Source of the DNA: a candidate division TA06 bacterium
GTDB taxonomy: Bacteria; Ratteibacteria; UBA8468; MWAK01
Reading direction: 5' to 3'
DNA: 13,338 bases
Assembly (NCBI GenBank): GCA_022704925.1
Contig: JAKJFK010000025.1
Span: 1-13,338 of the forward strand
Shown here: positions 1 through 5,755 of the stretch, piece after piece
Layout: each line of letters begins with the position of its first letter
Numbering within the stretch: the stretch's first letter is position 1
Notes under the pieces: model-generated
Told to the model about the DNA's origin: nothing
The model's database searches: none
Seen by the model: the letters and a program-made list of their open reading frames with translations, nothing else
Translations under genes and position numbers: made by a program

Positions 1-78
1 CCCCCTTGTTCGCTATGTTCTACCATAGCTGGAATTCTACTTTCAAGTGGTACAGTTTTCGGGGGGAAGGTCAGATCG
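1..78 (+). repeat. Left arm of a 78-bp inverted repeat
   Basis: Read on the plus strand, this stretch matches the minus strand of 2773-2850 at 70 of 78 bases without gaps. The mismatches are at window positions 4, 23, 30, 36, 39, 48, 54 and 76. The match stops being convincing at about base 79, where the AT-rich island sequence takes over. It may continue to the left, because the window starts inside it. Five of the eight differences have T or A here where the other arm has C or G, as expected if this copy has sat in AT-richer surroundings. The family of the repeat was not recognised. Confidence 0.9.
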
Positions 79-467
79 GCTATGACATTTTGGCGATACT
101 ATTCCTATTGATTCTTGTTTTTGGGCTTGTTGAACCAAAAATAAAAGGAGATTGGATATCCTGGTGGTTTCCGGGCATAAAAGAAGAGTGGCTGTTTCCG
201 TTCGTGGTTTTTTTCTTCCCCGCATTCTGGATTTTATCCGCATTGGTTTTTTTAACCGGTTTGCTGTTTCCAAAAAACAGACACAAGCACCCATTTCTTG
301 TTTTCTTGCCTCTTTTAATAATGTTGCGTTTTTATTTTGGGGCGCACGTCATAAATTTCAGCCATAAATTGTTTCTTTGCGGATTGTTTTCAACCACCCT
401 GGTAATTCATATTGTGATTACTGTCAGGAATCGAGATCAGATAGTCAATAATCAGGAGAAAATATGA
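6..467 (+). CDS. Small polytopic membrane protein of unknown function, start uncertain
   Basis: A frame of 153 codons, not recognised as any family. Hydrophobic stretches at about residues 27-43, 63-88, 95-112 and 119-140 suggest four membrane segments, with basic loops after residues 89 and 140. The stop overlaps the start of the next gene (ATGA at 464-467), so the two are probably co-translated. The 5' end is suspect: the TTG at 6 and ATG at 15, with about the first 24 codons, lie inside the inverted-repeat arm. In the other copy of the repeat this frame has TAA right after the ATG TTC. No Shine-Dalgarno sequence is visible before either start. The true N-terminus may have been lost and replaced by repeat sequence, or translation may begin at the TTG at 90. 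That the body is a real gene is supported by its length, hydrophobicity pattern and coupling to the next gene. Confidence 0.6.
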   Translation: MFAMFYHSWNSTFKWYSFRGEGQIGYDILAILFLLILVFGLVEPKIKGDWISWWFPGIKEEWLFPFVVFFFPAFWILSALVFLTGLLFPKNRHKHPFLVFLPLLIMLRFYFGAHVINFSHKLFLCGLFSTTLVIHIVITVRNRDQIVNNQEKI

Positions 468-1423
468 TCGGAAAGAGTATCTGTAAAGGGTTGAGTGCCC
501 TGACCATATTGCAAATCATTGTTCTGCCCCCCGCCTTTTTAAACGCGCAGGAAGAAATCAAGCATGACAGCATGGTAGTCCAGACGATTGAAAAGATGAA
601 ACAAGCCAAGGACTGGGACGAACTGCTCCCACAGGCAAGAATCCTGAGGGATATTGGGAAACCCGCTGCGCCCGAGATATTGAAAGCATTCCAGAACAAG
701 AATAACGAAGAAATGTTTAGGAAATTTTTCGCGGACTTGCTTGGTGGTATAAAAGATCAGAAAAGTATCCCCGGAGTGGTCGAAATTCTTCAAGATGAGA
801 AAGAAACGCCCGCCATTCGTTCAAAAGCGGCTTATTGTTTAGGAAAGATGGGGTACCCAGAAGCATGTGCACCTTTAAGGGCGCAACTTAAAAACGATGA
901 TTATCTAATAAAGTCTACAGTTGTTTTTGCCCTGGGGTTATTAAAAGATCAGGGTGCTTTTTCCGCGATTGGCGAGGCAACCAAAGACAAAAACGAATGG
1001 GTGCGAAATAATGCTGCCAGAGCGCTCGGCATGTTAGCCAACTCGGCCGGCATAGATTATTTAACCCCGCTTCTTAACGATAAAATAGACCATGTTCGCT
1101 TGGCTTCAATACAGAGTTTGGGAATAATCGGAACTGAAAAAACGGTTGCTCCTCTTTTGAATGGGTTAAAGGATGCTGTCGCGGTGACGGAAAAAGCGAT
1201 CGTGATTCAGGCCCTAGGAAAAACGAAGAGCCAGAAAGCCGCCGATACTTTGATCAACATCCTGAAGAATGAGGATTCATACCTGGCAATGAACGCGGCC
1301 GAAGCCCTGTCTTTAATTGGAGACAAAAGGGCGATTCCCCTGATTGAAGATAGAATGAAAGCCGCGCAGGACAGCTTTGTTCGAGGGAAATACGAGGCGG
1401 CCTACAAGAAACTTACCGAATAA
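464..1423 (+). CDS. Secreted HEAT-repeat (PBS lyase HEAT-like) protein
   Basis: A protein of 319 aa. Residues 1-28 form a signal peptide (basic start, hydrophobic stretch, likely cut after LNA before QEE). The rest is an array of helical repeats of about 30-32 residues, roughly from residue 55 to 310, with recurring features such as AAYCLGKMG, AARALGML, SIQSLGIIG, IQALGKT and AAEALSLIGD. This is the consensus of HEAT-like repeats, which form solenoids used for protein-protein contacts. No catalytic motif is visible, so a scaffold or binding role outside the cytoplasm is the most that can be inferred. The ATG at 464 is preceded by AGGAG with good spacing and overlaps the preceding stop (ATGA). 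The next gene follows after 32 bp on the same strand, so the three island genes look like one operon. Base composition is AT-richer than the right-hand part of the window. Confidence 0.85.
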   Translation: MIGKSICKGLSALTILQIIVLPPAFLNAQEEIKHDSMVVQTIEKMKQAKDWDELLPQARILRDIGKPAAPEILKAFQNKNNEEMFRKFFADLLGGIKDQKSIPGVVEILQDEKETPAIRSKAAYCLGKMGYPEACAPLRAQLKNDDYLIKSTVVFALGLLKDQGAFSAIGEATKDKNEWVRNNAARALGMLANSAGIDYLTPLLNDKIDHVRLASIQSLGIIGTEKTVAPLLNGLKDAVAVTEKAIVIQALGKTKSQKAADTLINILKNEDSYLAMNAAEALSLIGDKRAIPLIEDRMKAAQDSFVRGKYEAAYKKLTE

Positions 1424-1455
1424 TTTTGTTAAACGAACGTTTTTCAGGAGGTCGC

Positions 1456-2340
1456 ATGAAAACCGCAAAACAAAAAAAGTGGAGGCGCGCTTCCCGGTGT
1501 TTTCCTATTATTTATGCGGTTTTACTTTGCATGATCACTTCCATCAAGCTTTACGGAACAGAGAATCCTTTTGAAAAGAGTGATGCCATTTATAGATACG
1601 GAGCTTTTGGGTGGGGCCATGCCGCACTTTATTCCGACTGGCTCGAAAACTATCCTCCACAGAATTGGGCGTGCCAAGTAATAGTCGAAGCAACCCCAGA
1701 ATTTGTTCAGTATACTACCTATCAAGATTTTTTGGATTCCGGTGCTTTTTGGGGTGTGCGTTATTGTGCTTTAACGTACGAAAAACGCAACACCATAGCT
1801 GCAATTGCAAAGGGGGCTGTAGGATTAAGGTACGACGCAAATGACGGCTACAAGAATCCGGGGGTATCTTTTAGGTGCGACGGTTTGGTTGAGTACAGTT
1901 ATGAAGCGGTAGGAATAGACATAATATCCAGCGATACTTGGTGGTCATTAACACCCAAAAAACAGTATGACGCGCTTTATGCTCGTTCCTCGGGTTCTGT
2001 AATTGAAGCGTCTATTACTTCCCCTGCGGCGAATTCGAAGAAACACGGGACGATAACGATTAAAGCATATGTTTCGGATGGTAATGACGGTTCGGGAATT
2101 GAGAGAACCCAATTTTATTACTATGATTCAGAAAACAGCTTTTATTTAATCGGGACGGACGCAGAAAATGCCGACGTTAGCAGGGAATCTCAGGTTAGTT
2201 GGAATACAACGACAGTAACGGATGGGGCATATCAGATTCAAGCGGTAGCTTTTGACCAGGCGGGTAGTTCTTTAGCATCTTCAAAGGTCACCATTTATGT
2301 TGACAATACCGAGCCCACGGTTACAAATACAAAACCATAG
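1456..2340 (+). CDS. Secreted permuted papain-fold (YiiX/LRAT/NlpC-P60-like) protein with Ig-like domain
   Basis: A protein of 294 aa when started at the ATG at 1456, chosen because a strong AGGAGG lies 5 bases upstream; an in-frame TTG at 1426 is a poorer choice. An N-terminal basic and hydrophobic stretch (residues about 9-32) looks like a signal peptide. The GHAALY motif (His55), VIVEAT (Glu78) and FRCDGLVEYSY (Cys141) match the His-before-Cys order of circularly permuted NlpC/P60 enzymes, the YaeF/YiiX and LRAT-like group, which include amidases, peptidases and acyltransferases. Residues about 181-283 look like an Ig-like beta-sandwich ending in VDNTEPTVT. In such proteins that phrase usually opens a further Ig repeat, but here the frame stops six codons after it, so the C-terminus may be cut. 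Role inferred: extracytoplasmic hydrolase of peptide or amide bonds, possibly in the cell wall; the substrate is unknown. Confidence 0.7.
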   Translation: MKTAKQKKWRRASRCFPIIYAVLLCMITSIKLYGTENPFEKSDAIYRYGAFGWGHAALYSDWLENYPPQNWACQVIVEATPEFVQYTTYQDFLDSGAFWGVRYCALTYEKRNTIAAIAKGAVGLRYDANDGYKNPGVSFRCDGLVEYSYEAVGIDIISSDTWWSLTPKKQYDALYARSSGSVIEASITSPAANSKKHGTITIKAYVSDGNDGSGIERTQFYYYDSENSFYLIGTDAENADVSRESQVSWNTTTVTDGAYQIQAVAFDQAGSSLASSKVTIYVDNTEPTVTNTKP

Positions 2341-2412
2341 AGAAATCAGGAGATTTCGCCCATTTGACTACCATTCGGACAAAAAAAGGGCAGCTTCCAA
2401 GAGGGCGTGTTT
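2341..2412. other. Junction between AT-rich island and GC-rich DNA
   Basis: About 70 bases separate the stop of the Ig-domain gene from the stop of the priA fragment. The composition changes here: the left half still looks like the island and the right half like the GC-rich host. An AGGAG at 2349-2353, in a context like the ribosome binding site at about 451-460, is followed by no usable start codon. This suggests a downstream gene of the island operon has been lost. No direct repeat, attachment site or transposase end was recognised. Confidence 0.5.
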
Positions 2413-2715
2413 TTACAAAGCGATTCCTCCATTCTCGCCCAGCGGCGCGCAGTAGTAATCGGCCAGCCAGCCGGCCAGCCGGAAGATCTCATCGGAGAGG
2501 AGCGGTTCGTTATCAAAGAGGCGGCTGACCGGCTTGAGGTCCGTCCGCTCCGGCGCCGTCTCGAGCAGTTCAACCACGAAGCCCGTCCGGCTGCCGCGGC
2601 CGAAGGGGACCACCACCCGCTGGCCGACGGAAAGTCGTCCGGCGAATTCTCCGGTTGCGTAGGTAAAGACCTGGCGGGTCTTCAGGGGGAAGGCGACGTT
2701 GCAGTAGCTGGCCAC
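2413..2715 (-). pseudogene. priA: Truncated priA: N-terminal fragment of primosomal protein N'
   Basis: A 100-residue frame starting at a GTG at 2715. It resembles the N-terminal 3'-DNA-end-binding domain of the replication-restart helicase PriA: a FPLKTRQVFTY start, then GQRVVVPFG, TGFVVEL, LKPVSRLFDNEPLL and LAGWLADYYCAPLGE. Full PriA is about 700-800 residues with Walker A, DEAH and zinc-binding parts, all absent here. Homology runs to within a few residues of the stop at 2413, where the family would continue with a conserved proline, and the DNA then turns into the AT-rich island. The gene is therefore broken exactly at the island edge. No strong ribosome binding site precedes the GTG; only AAGG is near. 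A functional short protein is unlikely, and a working priA would have to exist elsewhere in the genome. Confidence 0.8.
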
Positions 2716-2772
2716 CCTTATATTTTACTACAGCGGCGGGATATATAAAAAAGCGGCGGTTACGGCTGCCTT

Positions 2773-2850
2773 CGGTCTGACCTTCCCCCCGAAAACGGTA
2801 CCGCTTGAAAGCAGGATTCCGGCTATGTTAGAACATAGCGAACAAGAGGG
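2773..2850 (-). repeat. Right arm of a 78-bp inverted repeat
   Basis: The minus strand of this stretch matches 1-78 at 70 of 78 positions. It lies 57 bases upstream of the priA fragment's GTG, in GC-rich surroundings. It contains an 18-nt near-perfect palindrome at 2822-2839, GCTATGTT-AG-AACATAGC; the left arm copy has one substitution that breaks a base pair. Differences between arms fall mostly every third base, which hints that the repeat once carried coding sequence. Confidence 0.9.
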
Positions 2851-2855
2851 TACAG

Positions 2856-2889
2856 GATGCGTCAGCATTTTCCGCAGGGTGGACGCATC
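2856..2889. repeat. Stem-loop, 8-bp perfect arms
   Basis: GATGCGTC at 2856-2863 pairs with GACGCATC at 2882-2889 across an 18-base loop. It lies next to the right repeat arm and may belong to the same repeat family, but the left-hand equivalent falls outside the window. No T tract follows on either strand, so it does not look like a terminator. Confidence 0.45.
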
Positions 2890-2939
2890 TTTACGTTTGG
2901 AATAAGGAACCCCGGCAACTTCCTTTTGCTGAGGTGTAA

Positions 2940-2961
2940 CGGACCGGTCTGTTAGGGTCCG
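2940..2961. repeat. Small stem-loop, 6-bp arms
   Basis: CGGACC at 2940-2945 pairs perfectly with GGTCCG at 2956-2961 over a 10-base loop. It lies downstream of the EF-hand gene after its putative terminator. No T run follows it on either strand. Function unknown. Confidence 0.3.
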
Positions 2962-2967
2962 CCTGCA

Positions 2968-2987
2968 AGAAAAAACCGGTCTCGGTT
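2968..2987 (-). terminator. Possible Rho-independent terminator of the EF-hand gene
   Basis: On the minus strand AACCG (2987-2983) pairs with CGGTT (2978-2974) around a 4-base loop and is followed by a T run ending in C. The stem overlaps the stop codon of the EF-hand gene. Position and T tract fit a terminator, but the 5-bp stem is weak. Confidence 0.4.
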
Positions 2988-3564
2988 ACTTCAGGTCAAG
3001 GTCCTGCTTCATCAGCACCGCTTCCCTGGCGTCGATGATGCCGTCCTTGTTGTCGTCGTACTCGGCCTCCAGCCCGGTGTCCACCTTGGCTTTGCCTTTG
3101 CTCTTGATGAGGGTGTACCGGTCCTGCATGAGCCGGCGGCTTTCGGCCGGTTCGAGCCAGCCGTCGCCGTTGGCGTCGTAGCCGGACTCCAGCCAGTTGT
3201 TGACCCGGCTGCGGCCGTTGCGCCAGGAGAGGCGGCGTTCCCTGGCGTCGATCTCGCCGTCGTTGTTGAGGTCGAGCCGCTCCTTTTTGAGCTTCTTCCA
3301 GGCCTCCAGTTCGGCCGGGTTTACCCGGCCGTCATTGTCGGTGTCGGCCCGGCGTTCCCACCAGGTGTTCGCCTTTGATTTCCGCTCCCGACTCCAGGCC
3401 TTATCCCGGCGGATCTCCTGGGGGGTCAACACTCCGTCCTGGTTCCGGTCGGCGTGACGGGCCTTCTGAGCCGGGGTCGATTTGGGTCCGGCCACGGCCG
3501 CCGTGGCCACCAGCAGCAGCGCCGTCACGATCAGGACGGCCCCATACAACCTTCTCTGCCTCAT
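2986..3564 (-). CDS. Secreted EF-hand calcium-binding protein, five loops
   Basis: A protein of 192 aa. Residues 1-25 are a signal peptide (RQRRLY, then a hydrophobic run to AVAG). Five canonical 12-residue EF-hand loops follow at residues 39-50 (DRNQDG), 74-85 (DTDNDG), 98-109 (DLNNDG), 130-141 (DANGDG) and 170-181 (DDNKDG). Each has D at positions 1, 3 or 5, G at 6 and E at 12, so each should bind calcium. The linkers are rich in Lys, Arg and Trp and no enzyme domain is present. Such secreted EF-hand proteins are widespread in planctomycetes and related bacteria; partners are unknown. A GGGAGGGAGC ribosome binding site precedes the ATG. The cyclophilin gene ends only 45 bases upstream on the same strand, so the two are probably co-transcribed. 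Confidence 0.85.
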   Translation of the reverse strand: MRQRRLYGAVLIVTALLLVATAAVAGPKSTPAQKARHADRNQDGVLTPQEIRRDKAWSRERKSKANTWWERRADTDNDGRVNPAELEAWKKLKKERLDLNNDGEIDARERRLSWRNGRSRVNNWLESGYDANGDGWLEPAESRRLMQDRYTLIKSKGKAKVDTGLEAEYDDNKDGIIDAREAVLMKQDLDLK

Positions 3565-3609
3565 GCTCCCTCCCGTCCAGGAACAAGGCCCGCCGGCGGC
3601 GCGCCGGCC

Positions 3610-4215
3610 TCAGGGCTTGGTGCGGTCTTCGATGATCACCTTCTTCAGCACGACATCCTGCAGGGGCCGGTCGTTTCGGTCCCGTTTCACCCGGGTGATT
3701 TGATCGACCACCTCCTGCCCGGAGACCACCTGGCCGAAGATGGTGTGCTTGCCGTTCAGCCAGGGCGTGGGGGCGACGGTGATGAAGAACTGCGAGCCGT
3801 TGGTGTTGGGCCCGGCGTTGGCCATGGCCAGCCGGCCGGTCCGGTCGAAGCCCAGTTTCGGGGTGCACTCGTCCTCGAACTGGTAGCCGGGGCCGCCGAT
3901 GCCCACCCCGAGCGGGTCGCCGCCCTGGATCATGAAATCGGGGATGACCCGGTGGAAGACGGTCCCGTCGTAAAGGGGTTTCTTCTGCTTCCGGCCGGTT
4001 TTGGGATCGGTCCATTCCTTCTTGCCCAGCGCCAGCCCGGTAAAGTTCCGGACCGTCTTGGGCGCCTCCTTTTCGTAAAGGAGGCAGGTGATCCGGCCCT
4101 GGCTGGTCTCGAAGATGGCGTAGAGGCCCCTGGGCAGGGGTTTCTCTTCACTCGCCAGCGGGGCGACCGATCCCAGCAGTAGTCCGGCGGCCAGCAGGCT
4201 CATCAGGTTTTTCAT
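3610..4215 (-). CDS. Secreted cyclophilin-type peptidyl-prolyl cis-trans isomerase
   Basis: A protein of 201 aa with a signal peptide (about residues 1-21, possibly cut after PLA). It catalyses cis-trans isomerisation of X-Pro bonds, helping exported proteins to fold. Diagnostic features are [15 protein letters not shown] with catalytic Arg89, Phe94, Met95 and Gln97; [15 protein letters not shown] with Asn133, Gln142 and Phe144; and [14 protein letters not shown] with Trp152 and His157. All the active-site residues known from human cyclophilin A have counterparts. Length is normal for a bacterial exported cyclophilin. Residues about 64-80 form a longer, Lys-rich loop before the catalytic motif. 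Start ATG at 4215 has GGGAGAGAAG in front. It lies 85 bases downstream of the oxidoreductase gene and just upstream of the EF-hand gene, both on the same strand. Confidence 0.95.
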   Translation of the reverse strand: MKNLMSLLAAGLLLGSVAPLASEEKPLPRGLYAIFETSQGRITCLLYEKEAPKTVRNFTGLALGKKEWTDPKTGRKQKKPLYDGTVFHRVIPDFMIQGGDPLGVGIGGPGYQFEDECTPKLGFDRTGRLAMANAGPNTNGSQFFITVAPTPWLNGKHTIFGQVVSGQEVVDQITRVKRDRNDRPLQDVVLKKVIIEDRTKP

Positions 4216-4225
4216 CTTCTCTCCC

Positions 4226-4281
4226 GCCCGGCCGCGGCCGGGCTTCAGGTTGTCGGGACGGCCCGGCCCCGCGCAGCGCGG
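4226..4281. promoter_or_regulatory. GC-rich hairpins upstream of the cyclophilin gene
   Basis: A perfect 18-base palindrome, GCCCGGCCGCGGCCGGGC, occupies 4226-4243, ending about 10 bases before the cyclophilin start. A second stem, CCGCG-CAG-CGCGG, is at 4269-4281. Both lie in the 85-bp gap after the oxidoreductase stop. They may attenuate or process the transcript, or end the upstream one, but no T tract follows, and GGCCGG runs are so common in this DNA that the palindrome may be partly compositional. Confidence 0.4.
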
Positions 4282-4300
4282 TTCCCGGCCGGACCCGGTT

Positions 4301-5632
<1,332 letters not shown>

Positions 5633-5676
5633 TTTTCAAACCTCCGGTCTGGCGAGAGAGGAGCACTTTTTGAAAT

Positions 5677-5694
5677 ATTATATATTTTATTATA
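5677..5694 (-). promoter_or_regulatory. Putative promoter for the oxidoreductase gene
   Basis: In an otherwise very GC-rich region there is an isolated AT-rich stretch (about 5668-5700). On the minus strand it holds two perfect TATAAT boxes, at 5694-5689 and 5682-5677, about 45-60 bases before the oxidoreductase start. No clear -35 box was found. This suggests the oxidoreductase can be transcribed independently of the hydrolase operon. Confidence 0.45.
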
Positions 5695-5715
5695 ACACGG
5701 GAAAAGGAATCGGGG

Positions 5716-5755
5716 CCGACGGAGGCGAAACTTCAAGGAGAAAGGTCGCCGTCGG
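5716..5755 (-). terminator. Possible stem-loop at the end of the GH30-like gene
   Basis: CCGACGG (5716-5722) and CCGTCGG (5749-5755) are perfect 7-bp inverted repeats about 26 bases apart, spanning the stop codon at 5733. A pyrimidine-rich stretch with TTCCTTTT follows on the minus strand. It may end or stabilise the operon transcript. The long loop and imperfect T tract make this weak. Confidence 0.3.

Larger units (their letters stand above)
2716..2985. other. Gene-poor 270-bp gap with repeat arm and hairpins
   Basis: No convincing gene was seen. The gap holds, in order, an AT-rich stretch before the priA start (about 2718-2752, TATA-like on the minus strand), the right inverted-repeat arm (2773-2850), a perfect 8-bp stem pair (2856-2863 with 2882-2889), a 6-bp stem pair (2940-2945 with 2956-2961) and the likely terminator of the EF-hand gene. 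Two frames stay open across much of it: plus strand 2708-2905 and minus strand 2728-2985. Neither has a ribosome binding site with a good start. Confidence 0.55.

Noticed and set aside
1426-1455. Upstream TTG start for the papain-fold gene
   Set aside because: The ATG at 1456 has AGGAGG at correct spacing and is directly followed by a signal peptide; the ten extra codons include the ribosome binding site itself.
2822-2844. LexA- or operator-like box (GCTATGTT-AG-AACATAGC next to GAACA)
   Set aside because: It lies in the repeat arm, the left copy breaks the symmetry, and the spacing fits no LexA consensus I know. It is more likely part of the repeat.
2773-2961. Integron attC site
   Set aside because: Hairpins and AT-rich cassette-like genes suggested it, but no R'/R'' core sites of the GTTRRRY type in the correct arrangement and no integrase were seen.
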